NCBI GenBank assembly: GCA_027010905.1
Contig: JALVBA010000040.1
Location: 1 to 13,606, forward strand
Reading direction: 5' to 3'
Length of the DNA stretch: 13,606 nucleotides
Origin: Marinilabiliaceae bacterium
Lineage (GTDB): Bacteria; Bacteroidota; Bacteroidia; Bacteroidales; Marinilabiliaceae
Shown: positions 5,322 through 13,322 of the stretch, one piece after another
How positions within the stretch are numbered: position 1 is the first letter of the stretch
How the letters are laid out: the number at the start of each line of letters is the position of its first letter
Program-made: the position numbers and the translations under genes
Notes under the pieces: generated by a model
What the model saw: the letters and a program-made list of their open reading frames with translations, nothing else
The model's database searches: none
What the model was told of the DNA's origin: nothing

Positions 5322-7511
5322 TTACGCTCCCCCTTTGGGGGAGTTGTAGGGGGCTGTTGTCATGGTCATCTCTTTAATCAGGTTTTCTGCCCCGGCAAAC
5401 TTATCAATAATAAATAGCACGTACCGGATATCAACACAGATGGTTCTTTGCAGGTCGGGTTCAAAAGCCAAATCACTAGTCATTGCTTCCCAGTTACCAT
5501 CGAAGGCAATACCAATCAGGCTTCCGTATTCATCTATTACCGGACTGCCGCTGTTACCTCCGGTGATATCGTTATCGGTAATAAAACATACAGGCATGTA
5601 ACCCTTGGCATCCTCGTATTCGCCATACTCTTTTTCATCGAACAGGGTTTTCAGATATTCAGGAACGATAAAGTCCGGATTGTCTTGATTCTCTTTCTCC
5701 ATCACACCTTTAAGTGTTGTTTTGTAGTCGTATACAACACCATCTGCCGGGTCATAATTCCCAATCTTACCATACGACATACGAAATGTGGAGTTTGCAT
5801 CAGGATAAAAATCCTTATCGGGAGACATCTGAAAGAGCCCCTCAGTATATTGTCTCATGGCCTTGTTTCTCTCCACATCAATTTGGTCGAGCACCGATGA
5901 GATACCAAAATAGCTACTTAGTACTGCATTGGCAAATGAGAAAAAAGGATCGTCATTAATCTTATCAAAATTCCCACTGTTAATGAAATTGTTGAAGTTT
6001 TCAGGGGTGCTAAAAAGAGATTTAGAGTAGAGGCCTGAAGTGAATTTGGAGTAGTCACTCTTAAATTTCTTAGGAAATAGTTCACTATTCTTTGCTCTAT
6101 GCTCTTCATCTACATTGTTTACGTAGTATTTCAGCATCGCTAAAAACACCTCTTCATCCAACGATTGGTCATAATCTTTATAAAACTTAGCTGCATCTTC
6201 TTTGATGCTATTTAGTGCTTCGGTGTACTCAGGTGTATTGCTCTCCAGTGCTTTTAAGTCGAATAGTGCATACGATGTGTTAAGAACAAACAGAGGCAGG
6301 TCTGCTCCCGCCAGAACTGTTTCTTCGGCTATTGTTATCGATTTAGTAATATCACTTGTTAACATATAGGCTGCTTGCAAAAGAGGAAGTGTCTTTGCGT
6401 AACGCTTTTTTCTAATGGAGTCCTCTTCTGTCCATGTCGTGAATTTGTCTTCCAGCTGAACCCGCTTCTCAATTACATTTTGGTGCTTTAACCCTTCGTT
6501 CTGTCCAATACTGTATTTCCAGTAATTACTCGATTCGGAAAATTTTGATGCGTACTGGATCTGTACTTTGGGGTCTTCCATCATCGCCTTTTTCCAGATA
6601 TCCTGCTTGATTCCATGCACCTCTGCTATTACAGGATTTACGTACTCTTCAGTCTGTTTAATGCCGTAGGATGTCATGTAACGATCTGTAGTTCCGGGGT
6701 AGCCCAATACCATTGTGAAATCACCTTCGCTAATTCCCTCAAGAGATATTGTTAAGTGTTTCTTTGGAGTGAAAGGGATATTGTTTTTTGAATATTCGGC
6801 GGGAGAGCCGTCAGGAGCACAATAGACTCTGAAGATACTAAAATCACCTGTGTGACGAGGCCATACCCAGTTGTCGGTATCACCGCCAAACTTACCAATA
6901 TCGGAAGGTGGAGCACCTACAAGTCTAACATCTTTGTATGTTTGAGTAATAAAAAGCAGATACATGTTATCGCTAAAAAAGGACTCTATTGATGCCTCCA
7001 TTCCGGTAGCCTGCATAACTGAATCCTCAATTACAGCAGAGAGACTGTCGGTTAATTCTGTTCGGCGCATCTCTGAGGTAGAGTCGTTAAACATTGACAG
7101 AAATCGGCTTGTCAGATCTTTTGCATCAACAAGTATGGTTGCCGTTTTATCCGAATTTGGCAACTCCTCACCCATAGTCTTAGCCCAGAAACCATCTTTA
7201 AGGTAGTCGTGTTCAATACTACTGTGATTCTGAATGTCGTCATACCCACAATGGTGATTTGTAAGAAGTAGCCCTCTCGAGCTAATGAACTCAGCAGTAC
7301 AACTACCGCCATCAAGAGCAACAACAGCATCTTTCAGGGAAGGTTTATTAGGGTTGTAAATAGAGTCGAAAGGAATGGATAAACCATTTTTTTGCATCGC
7401 TTCAATCTGGCTGCCACTCAAAAGATATGGTAGCCACATCCCCTCGTCTGCTTTCGTGTTTGCTGATGCTACAAGAAGTAGTATGTAGAAAATAGTTGTA
7501 CGGCAATTCAT
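5322..7511 (-). CDS. dpp7: S46 family dipeptidyl-peptidase, DPP7-like
   Basis: An exported serine exopeptidase that removes dipeptides from peptide N-termini. A signal peptide (about 1-21, ending NTKA) precedes the mature start DEGMW, typical of S46. The chymotrypsin-like catalytic residues are His87 in LLTNHHCGY, Asp223 in WPRHTGDFSIFRVY and Ser654 in TGGNSGSPVID. The helical S46 insertion lies between Asp and Ser. The residue 18 after the catalytic Ser is Gly672 (IAFDGNWEAM). Porphyromonas gingivalis DPP7 also has Gly there, while the acidic-specific DPP11 has Arg, so hydrophobic P1 preference is inferred. Length is about normal, except that the last 11 residues (TAPYNSPKGGA) are encoded by a repeat and extend past the usual family end near LIKEM. 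It lies 91 bases after der; shared transcription is possible but not shown. Confidence 0.95.
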   Translation of the reverse strand: MNCRTTIFYILLLVASANTKADEGMWLPYLLSGSQIEAMQKNGLSIPFDSIYNPNKPSLKDAVVALDGGSCTAEFISSRGLLLTNHHCGYDDIQNHSSIEHDYLKDGFWAKTMGEELPNSDKTATILVDAKDLTSRFLSMFNDSTSEMRRTELTDSLSAVIEDSVMQATGMEASIESFFSDNMYLLFITQTYKDVRLVGAPPSDIGKFGGDTDNWVWPRHTGDFSIFRVYCAPDGSPAEYSKNNIPFTPKKHLTISLEGISEGDFTMVLGYPGTTDRYMTSYGIKQTEEYVNPVIAEVHGIKQDIWKKAMMEDPKVQIQYASKFSESSNYWKYSIGQNEGLKHQNVIEKRVQLEDKFTTWTEEDSIRKKRYAKTLPLLQAAYMLTSDITKSITIAEETVLAGADLPLFVLNTSYALFDLKALESNTPEYTEALNSIKEDAAKFYKDYDQSLDEEVFLAMLKYYVNNVDEEHRAKNSELFPKKFKSDYSKFTSGLYSKSLFSTPENFNNFINSGNFDKINDDPFFSFANAVLSSYFGISSVLDQIDVERNKAMRQYTEGLFQMSPDKDFYPDANSTFRMSYGKIGNYDPADGVVYDYKTTLKGVMEKENQDNPDFIVPEYLKTLFDEKEYGEYEDAKGYMPVCFITDNDITGGNSGSPVIDEYGSLIGIAFDGNWEAMTSDLAFEPDLQRTICVDIRYVLFIIDKFAGAENLIKEMTMTTAPYNSPKGGA
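5326..5357 (+). repeat. GC-rich hairpin repeat, copy C, inside the S46 peptidase gene
   Basis: The plus strand reads GCTCCCCCTTTGGGGGAG, then TTGTAGGGGGCTG. CTCCCCC and GGGGGAG form a perfect 7-bp stem with a TTT loop. It is in frame with the peptidase gene and encodes its last 11 residues on the opposite strand (about 719-729, ending SPKGGA). From recall, elements of the form CTCCCCCTTTGGGGGAGTT are frequent in Bacteroidota intergenic DNA. Confidence 0.6.
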
Positions 7512-7602
7512 ACTATGATAAAAATTTGTGTTTTGGCGAAACTAAACTTTTATCGGGAGTATACTAAGGCTACTGCTGTAATTTAATTTTTTTTAACAAG
7601 TT

Positions 7603-8907
7603 CTATTTCTTCCTGAAATGAATCTGAATTGTTGCACCAGTAAAGTTCCAGTTATTTCTGATTTTGTTCTCAACAAACCTCTTGTATGGATCCTTAACAT
7701 ACTGAGGAAGATTACAGAAAAAGACAAATTCAGGTGTAACCGTTGGAAGTTGAGTGATGAATTTAACCTTAATATATTTACCTTTTGTTGAAGGAGGCGG
7801 ATTATTTGTTATGATAGGCAGAAGGTAATCGTTTAGTTTCGATGTTGTTATTCGTCTTATCCTGTTTTCATAAACTTCGTGAGCCAACTCCAGCACCTTA
7901 TGAATTCGTTGCTTTGTCAGTACTGAAGTAAAAACAATAGGTACATCTGTTAATGGAGCAATCTCTTTTCTTATTTTCTGCTCATTCTCCTTTGTTGTCA
8001 TGGTGTCTTTCTTGATAAGATCCCATTTGTTAACAATGATTACAATACCTTTTTTATTTCGTTCAATCAGGTGAAAGATTTTCTGATCCTGCCCCTCAAA
8101 CCCACGGGTTGCATCAACCATCAACATACATACGTCAGAACTCTCTACTGCTCTTACCGCCCTCAGTGTGGAGTAAAATTCAAGATCCTCTTTTACCTTT
8201 GTTTTTTTACGTAAACCTGCGGTGTCCACAAGAAAGAAGTCATAGCCAAACTTATTGTACCTTGTGTAGATAGAGTCTCTTGTTGTGCCTGAAATTGGTG
8301 TAACAATATTTCTGTCTTCGCCGATAAATGCATTTATGATTGATGATTTTCCGGCATTAGGGCGACCCACAAATGTATATTTAGGTATGTCGGGAATATC
8401 CTCCTCTTTTTCATCGGGGAGTAGTTCTACAACTCTATCTAACAGATCTCCTGTACCGGAACCATTAATTGAAGATATAGAGAAAAGATCTTCAAGTCCT
8501 AGAGAATAAAAAAAGCTGGTGTCATTAATACGCTCGTTGTTGTCAACTTTATTTACTGCAAGAACCACCTTTTTGTTTGAGCGGCGCAGAAGATTGGCAA
8601 CCTCCTCGTCGTAGTCTGTAACACCGGTAGTAACATCGGTAACAAATAGAATCACGTCTGCCTCTTCAATTGCTAATAACACCTGCCTGCGAATCTCATC
8701 CTGATAAATGTCGTCGGTATTTAATGCATAACCACCTGTGTCGATAACAGAAAACTCCTTACCGTTCCAGAAGGTTTTACCGTACAACCTGTCTCGTGTA
8801 ACACCACTCTGCTCATCAACAATAGCTTGACGGCCACCGGCCATCCGGTTAAAAAGAGTTGATTTTCCTACATTTGGGCGTCCTACTATGGCAACAATAT
8901 TTCCCAT
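7603..8907 (-). CDS. der: Ribosome-assembly GTPase Der (EngA)
   Basis: A double-domain GTPase that acts in maturation of the 50S ribosomal subunit. GTPase domain 1 has GRPNVGKS (9-16), DTGG (56-59) and NKVD (119-122). Domain 2 has GRPNAGKS (181-188), DTAG (228-231) and NKWD (293-296). A KH-like C-terminal domain (about 355-434) ends in basic HFRKK. The length of 434 residues is normal. The frame opens further upstream at 8931 (MQPKNRYI), but MGNIVAIVGRPN at 8907 is the family-typical start. The upstream Met also overlaps the candidate promoter -7 box, so the downstream start is preferred. The neighbouring era also encodes a ribosome-assembly GTPase, making a plausible functional pair, although the 159 bases between them carry a repeat and a candidate der promoter. 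Confidence 0.96.
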   Translation of the reverse strand: MGNIVAIVGRPNVGKSTLFNRMAGGRQAIVDEQSGVTRDRLYGKTFWNGKEFSVIDTGGYALNTDDIYQDEIRRQVLLAIEEADVILFVTDVTTGVTDYDEEVANLLRRSNKKVVLAVNKVDNNERINDTSFFYSLGLEDLFSISSINGSGTGDLLDRVVELLPDEKEEDIPDIPKYTFVGRPNAGKSSIINAFIGEDRNIVTPISGTTRDSIYTRYNKFGYDFFLVDTAGLRKKTKVKEDLEFYSTLRAVRAVESSDVCMLMVDATRGFEGQDQKIFHLIERNKKGIVIIVNKWDLIKKDTMTTKENEQKIRKEIAPLTDVPIVFTSVLTKQRIHKVLELAHEVYENRIRRITTSKLNDYLLPIITNNPPPSTKGKYIKVKFITQLPTVTPEFVFFCNLPQYVKDPYKRFVENKIRNNWNFTGATIQIHFRKK

Positions 8908-8928
8908 GATATATCTGTTTTTGGGCTG

Positions 8929-8936
8929 CAAAGGTA
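8929..8936 (-). promoter_or_regulatory. Candidate -7 box for der
   Basis: The minus strand reads TACCTTTG, an exact match to the Bacteroidota -7 consensus TAnnTTTG, 21 bases before the preferred der ATG (8907). No clear TTG lies at the -33 position; TTA occurs about 22 bases upstream. If real, transcription would start between the two possible Met codons and exclude the upstream one. Confidence 0.45.
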
Positions 8937-8977
8937 GTAAAAAAAGAGGCCGATTTAATATATTGATTTTTTTTAAT

Positions 8978-9065
8978 CCTACATCCCTACGTCCCTACGT
9001 CTTACATCCCAACATCCCACATCCCGCCATGCGGAACTTCGCTATCGCTCAGCATCCCCACATCC
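8978..9065. repeat. Degenerate 7-8 bp tandem repeat between era and der
   Basis: On the plus strand, units run CCTACATC, CCTACGTC, CCTACGTC, TTACATC, CCAACATC, CCACATC. A 33-base interruption then contains CCGCCATGCGG and TTCGCTATCGCTCAGC, and the array resumes as CCCACATC. It fills most of the era-der gap and ends 1 base before the era stop codon (9067-9069). The units alternate 7 and 8 bp, so a coding role is unlikely. The insert is palindromic in part (CCGC CAT GCGG). Confidence 0.6.
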
Positions 9066-9066
9066 T

Positions 9067-9945
9067 CTACTCGTATCCAAATTGTTTTAGCTGATTGTCT
9101 TTATCGCGCCAATCCTTGCTAACCTTAACAAAAGTTTGCAAAAAGACTTTTTTCTGAAGGAACTGCTCCATATCTTTTCGGGCTTCGGTACCCACTCTTT
9201 TTAGGGCGCTTCCCTGATGACCTATTATAATTCCTTTCTGAGAGTTTCGTGTAACATGAATTACAGCCCTGATGTCAACACGCTCTTTGGTTTCCTTAAA
9301 CTCTTCCACCTCCACTTCCACAGAGTATGGAATCTCCTTCTTGTAATGAATCAGGATCTTTTCACGTATTATCTCTGCAATGAAGAATTTCTCCGGTCTG
9401 TCGGTTAGCATATCCTTATCGTAGAATGGGGGTGACTCAGGCAGTATCTCAATAATCTGTTTTAGCAGATTGTCGATATTAAAATCGTGAAGAGCTGATA
9501 TGGGGAATAGTTTAGAGTCGGGGAGCTCTTTTTTCCAGTAGTCAATAATCTCTTCCAGCCTCTCCTGATCAATGAGGTCAATTTTATTAATAACAATTAT
9601 TACCGGGACGGATGTCTTTTTTACTTTGTTAAGGAACTCTTCGTTCTTGTCCGGTTTTTCGTATGGGTCGGTAATGTACAATAGGATGTCTGCATCAGAA
9701 AGAGCCGATTGCGAAAATTTCAGCATCGATTCCTGAAGCTTGTAGTTGGGTTTCAGAACACCCGGGGTATCGGAAAACACTATCTGGTACTCGGGAGTGT
9801 TAACTATCCCGAATATCCGGTGGCGGGTAGTTTGTGATTTTGATGTGATTATCGACAATCTTTCTCCAACCAATTTGTTCGAAAGGGTGGATTTTCCCAC
9901 GTTGGGATTTCCAATGATATTTACAAATCCTGCTTTGTGTATCAT
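9067..9945 (-). CDS. era: Ribosome-assembly GTPase Era
   Basis: A cytoplasmic GTPase that binds the 3' end of 16S rRNA and checks 30S assembly. The N-terminal GTPase domain carries GNPNVGKS (12-19), the switch region TSKSQTTRHRI (35-45), DTPG (59-62), NKID (120-123) and SAL (150-152). The C-terminal KH domain includes IGHQGSALKRVG with the GxxG loop at 242-245, and ends with DWRDKDNQLKQFGYE, the usual family finish. At 292 residues it is the standard length, and the start is family-typical (MIHKAGFVNIIGNPN). It follows the metallophosphatase gene by 62 bases with no clear terminator between, so it may share that transcript. A near -7 match (TAAATTTA) in the gap could also give it its own promoter. 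Confidence 0.97.
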   Translation of the reverse strand: MIHKAGFVNIIGNPNVGKSTLSNKLVGERLSIITSKSQTTRHRIFGIVNTPEYQIVFSDTPGVLKPNYKLQESMLKFSQSALSDADILLYITDPYEKPDKNEEFLNKVKKTSVPVIIVINKIDLIDQERLEEIIDYWKKELPDSKLFPISALHDFNIDNLLKQIIEILPESPPFYDKDMLTDRPEKFFIAEIIREKILIHYKKEIPYSVEVEVEEFKETKERVDIRAVIHVTRNSQKGIIIGHQGSALKRVGTEARKDMEQFLQKKVFLQTFVKVSKDWRDKDNQLKQFGYE

Positions 9946-10007
9946 GTGTTAATGTGCTAATTTGATGTTTTAAATTTAGGAAATATCACTTCCTCAATTC
10001 CTCAAAA

Positions 10008-11879
10008 CTACTTTAATTCAATTTCATCTATTTCATTCAGTGTGTCAGGATTCACAACTCTCATTGTAATTTTATCTCCATCGATATAGAACAGACAAAC
10101 GGCATTCTCAACACTAAAGGCTTCGGTGAAATCACTCCATGGCAATTTTTCCTGAGCGTAATAGGGAGCACCGCATGCACCATTGTTGATTTGGTATATT
10201 GGCCTTGATACGTCAATTTTTGTGTGCAGATAATCTTCAGGATAGATAGGAACTTCTTTTGTCAGTTTTAATCTGTTGTAATTGTGCTCGTCTCCGGTCA
10301 GAATGGCAACAACCTTGCTGCTTCCGTTTATTAAAATATCAAGATATTCATCCCGTCGTTCAATAATACCTTTGTCTACAGGCTTGCCACTGATATAAGG
10401 TCTGTAGTCATTGTTGCCATGATACCACATGTCATTGCCACTATGTCCTCCATTCGGGAAAACCGGGGTGTGTTGCGTTACAAATATATGGTCAATATCA
10501 CTGTCTTTTTCCAGTTTTTCAATAGTCTGTCTTAACCATTCCAGTTGATTGTCCATGATGTAACCATGCAGGCCACCGCTGGTTTCCTTATCTCTCTTCA
10601 GATTTGGAGCATACCAGTAGTCGCTGTTTAGTACTATCATTGCAGTGTTGGCATAAGTGTAATAATATACATTTTCTTCGTAGGAGGGGAAATCAACCCT
10701 TTTCACTTTTGGGTCGTACTTGCTGTTGTCTTCACCTGAAGGGCCGTTGTTAGGATTTACAAAAGCATCTTTCATAACTGATTCTGCCGAATATGTTTTG
10801 TAGGGGAAACCATCAATGGATGTTTTGTAGCGCCCTTCATCATCATAAAACCTATATCCAAGTGCTTCATGGTTTCCCTTCCCGACATAAAATGGCATGT
10901 AGTGCCAAAAGGGCTCAATAGTTTTTTTCCAGTTAGAAAACTGTACATTCAACTCCTCTTTACTTGATAGGTATCCATTAATCAAATCGCCGGTAAACTG
11001 TACAAAGGCAGCTCCATTACTGTATGCTACAGCTGCCATCTTCTTAATGATGTAGGCGTTTGCACCGTAAATATTTCTCTCTCCTCCACCTGTCGCAGTC
11101 CTGCTATCGCTGGTATAAGCAAACATAAACGGTTCTCTTGAACCCTTCTTGGGAGCAGTTGTGAAATGATACTTTTGTGTCATCTCCCCATACTTTACGG
11201 TGTATTCATATTTTGTGTCCGGCTCTAATCCCGTTATCTTAAATTCATGAGCATCTCTTCTTTTCTTCTCGTATAATGTGTTGCTGTTTACTTCAACCGA
11301 AGCTTTTGTTGTTGCCGATGTATTAAACCATATTACAGCTGAATTTGCATCGACATTACTGACAAATGGTCCTTCGTAAATTGTAGGCACAACCTTAAAC
11401 GGACCGGAGCCGGTTACTGAAACGGTGCCATCAAATACTATCAGCCCGGTTTTGTCAATTAATCGGTATCCTATTGAAAGTTTTTTATTCTCTTTCCAGT
11501 TGACAAAATCAAAGGGGTAACCAAAGTTTCTTGTGATATTAATTGATGCTTTGCCCCCCAATAACTCTTTAGTGAATCTGTATACCGGTAGTGGGTGAGG
11601 AGCTAGTCCGTAAGTTATCATGCCGTAGGTTATGGTTCCTTCAAAACCTTTAAAGTCCAAAATGAGCCCTCTGTTTGTTCCTACCGGACTGCCCAACAAC
11701 TGTTTTAGGGTATACTTGTCTTCTGATTCACTCGCATAATATCTCTTCCCATCTTTTGAGTAGTAGAGATTATTGTTAGAGTCATATTTTATATTGCTGT
11801 ATGATGCAGGAATTCTTGCTGTTTGTGCACCCAGAAGTGTAGATATGAGCAATAGAAGTACAACTTGAATGATTTTCAT
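10008..11879 (-). CDS. Secreted purple-acid-phosphatase-like metallophosphatase
   Basis: An exported calcineurin-like phosphoesterase with a signal peptide (about 1-18, hydrophobic VVLLLLISTLLGA). A family-specific N-terminal region follows to about 160. A fibronectin-like domain as in purple acid phosphatases (about 165-243, including FKITGLEPDTKYEYTV) comes next, then the catalytic domain from about 250. Metal-site motifs appear in order: YTSDSR (Asp258), FTGDLI (Asp298), GKGNHE (Asn336-His337), FVTQHTP (His470) and LTGDEHNYNR (Asp530, His532). Compared with true purple acid phosphatases, the Tyr of GDxxY is Asn here and the first His of GHxH is Asp530, so a different metal preference and no purple colour are inferred. 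The substrate is unknown; a phosphomonoester or phosphodiester outside the cytoplasm is likely. It sits between the oxidoreductase gene and era on the same strand. Confidence 0.88.
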   Translation of the reverse strand: MKIIQVVLLLLISTLLGAQTARIPASYSNIKYDSNNNLYYSKDGKRYYASESEDKYTLKQLLGSPVGTNRGLILDFKGFEGTITYGMITYGLAPHPLPVYRFTKELLGGKASINITRNFGYPFDFVNWKENKKLSIGYRLIDKTGLIVFDGTVSVTGSGPFKVVPTIYEGPFVSNVDANSAVIWFNTSATTKASVEVNSNTLYEKKRRDAHEFKITGLEPDTKYEYTVKYGEMTQKYHFTTAPKKGSREPFMFAYTSDSRTATGGGERNIYGANAYIIKKMAAVAYSNGAAFVQFTGDLINGYLSSKEELNVQFSNWKKTIEPFWHYMPFYVGKGNHEALGYRFYDDEGRYKTSIDGFPYKTYSAESVMKDAFVNPNNGPSGEDNSKYDPKVKRVDFPSYEENVYYYTYANTAMIVLNSDYWYAPNLKRDKETSGGLHGYIMDNQLEWLRQTIEKLEKDSDIDHIFVTQHTPVFPNGGHSGNDMWYHGNNDYRPYISGKPVDKGIIERRDEYLDILINGSSKVVAILTGDEHNYNRLKLTKEVPIYPEDYLHTKIDVSRPIYQINNGACGAPYYAQEKLPWSDFTEAFSVENAVCLFYIDGDKITMRVVNPDTLNEIDEIELK

Positions 11880-11894
11880 AATGTTAATGATTTA

Positions 11895-11909
11895 ATGAGA
11901 TAATCTCAT
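11895..11909. promoter_or_regulatory. Palindrome upstream of the metallophosphatase gene
   Basis: ATGAGAT and ATCTCAT are perfect 7-base inverted arms around a single A. The dyad lies 16-30 bases before the phosphatase ATG, where a repressor or a leader hairpin could act. It is AT-rich, and no cognate regulator gene is in the window, so a chance palindrome is possible. Confidence 0.3.
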
Positions 11910-11999
11910 AATATGTTATTTGTGTTTTTCGGTCAACAATTAAAACGGGCACAAGTTCAAAATGACATTGTATTATTAATTGGAATCTACGTTTTAGGT

Positions 12000-13322
12000 C
12001 TACAATTCAGGTAACTTCCATGGGCTTCTGTAGTGTGGCATTATCAGGTCAGTTACCTTACTGCTGTTGTTGAATGCCAAACTATTTTTGTTGGGCAGAA
12101 GTATCTCTCCGGTTCTATAAGCTATATTTCCCATGTGTGCAAGTATTGCAACGTTCTTTCCAACTTTAACCGATGCTCTTGGAGTATCATTATCTCGTAT
12201 GCACTGCAGGAAGTTGGCAACATGTTTGTCCAAGTCACCACCACCCTTTGTAAAAGGAACTCCATCCTGTAATTCACCGGTCATGTCATGCTCGGGAATT
12301 ACCTGCCATCCTCCTCTGTTTATTACCATCATTCCGTTGTTTCCTTCAAAAGCAATTCCAGCAGAAGAACCAAATTTCTTTTGACTTAGTGTGATTGAGT
12401 GTTCCCACTCTACAACAAAATTGTCAAAGTCGTACAGAACATTAAGAGTATCCGGAACCTGGCGTGCATCGTTCGGACGGCTCAGTTTTCCCCCCATGGC
12501 CATTACGCGGTCAGGAACTGTCGCTTTCATGCCGTACAGTGCAAAGTCAAGCATGTGAACACCCCAGTCAGCCATCAGGCCTCCGGCGTAATCCCAAAAA
12601 TATCTGAAATTGTAATGAAACCTGTTAGGATTAAACGGCCGCTTGGGAGCAGGTCCTAACCACATATCGTAGTCAACACCTTCAGGAACTTTTCCATCCG
12701 GTTTTACCGGCAGTGGTTGTTTTGATGTGTATGCCCATGCTTTAACACGACTGACATCACCTAACTTTCCCGACCATAGGTAGTCTATCGCATTTTGCCA
12801 GTGCGGTCCGCTCCGCTGCCATTGACCTACCTGCAAAACTTTGTTGTATCTCTCTACCGCTTTCTCCATTATCACAGCTTCGCCAATTGAGTTAGCCATA
12901 GGTTTTTCAACATACACATGTTTACCGGCTTGCATTGCCAATACCGATATCAGAGCATGCCAATGATCCGGGGTAGCAATAATTACTGCATCAATATCTT
13001 TGTCTTCAAGTAACTTGCGGAAATCGGTATATAGGTCAGGCTTTTGCCCCGTTTGTTTCTTTACCCAGGCAGATTTCTGATCTAATTGTCTCTGGTCAAT
13101 ATCGCAAAGTGCCTTTAAGAAAATGTTGTTTGGGTTTTTGGTATTGTTCTGACGTAGAAATGCTCTCATGTCAGCATAGCCCATGTTCTTTATTCCTATC
13201 GCACCCACAACAATTGTTTTTGTTGAGCAGGATGTTAGTGTTCCTGCCATTGCTGATGTAAGAGTTGCTCCTGCAGTGAATGCAAACGAGTTCTTCAAAA
13301 ACTTTCTTCTTGATTTAGCCAT
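12000..13322 (-). CDS. Gfo/Idh/MocA family oxidoreductase with Tat signal
   Basis: An NAD(P)-dependent oxidoreductase, probably acting on a sugar or sugar derivative. The N-terminus has a twin-arginine motif (SRRKFLKNS, 4-12), a hydrophobic stretch, and LTSC with Cys32. It therefore looks Tat-exported and possibly lipid-anchored, bringing its folded cofactor along. The Rossmann segment follows (VVGAIGIKNMGYADM, about 38-52), then IIATPDHWHA (114-123) and the family signature HVYVEKPM (135-142, with Lys140). The C-terminal domain has WDYAGGLMADWGVHMLDFALYG-type residues, with a DWGxHMLD motif around the likely substrate site. At 440 residues it is normal for Tat-signal members in Bacteroidota. 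The substrate cannot be assigned. It lies 120 bases upstream of the phosphatase gene on the same strand; co-transcription is possible, but no shared pathway is evident. Confidence 0.92.
   Translation of the reverse strand: MAKSRRKFLKNSFAFTAGATLTSAMAGTLTSCSTKTIVVGAIGIKNMGYADMRAFLRQNNTKNPNNIFLKALCDIDQRQLDQKSAWVKKQTGQKPDLYTDFRKLLEDKDIDAVIIATPDHWHALISVLAMQAGKHVYVEKPMANSIGEAVIMEKAVERYNKVLQVGQWQRSGPHWQNAIDYLWSGKLGDVSRVKAWAYTSKQPLPVKPDGKVPEGVDYDMWLGPAPKRPFNPNRFHYNFRYFWDYAGGLMADWGVHMLDFALYGMKATVPDRVMAMGGKLSRPNDARQVPDTLNVLYDFDNFVVEWEHSITLSQKKFGSSAGIAFEGNNGMMVINRGGWQVIPEHDMTGELQDGVPFTKGGGDLDKHVANFLQCIRDNDTPRASVKVGKNVAILAHMGNIAYRTGEILLPNKNSLAFNNSSKVTDLIMPHYRSPWKLPEL

Noticed and set aside
5448..5900. 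150-codon plus-strand frame opposite the S46 peptidase gene
   Set aside because: It is the antisense shadow of a well-conserved gene, with no domain signature or start signal of its own.
8908..8931. Upstream Met of the der frame (adds MQPKNRYI)
   Set aside because: The family-typical start is MGNIVAIVGRPN, and the upstream codon overlaps the candidate -7 box.
8978..9065. Short tandem repeat considered as a CRISPR array
   Set aside because: The units are only 7-8 bp with no unique spacers between them, and no cas genes are present.
5322..13322. The five minus-strand genes considered as one functional operon or a new multi-gene system
   Set aside because: The gaps are 62-159 bases, with a candidate internal promoter and repeats. 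The products (oxidoreductase, phosphatase, two ribosome GTPases, peptidase) have no evident shared role.
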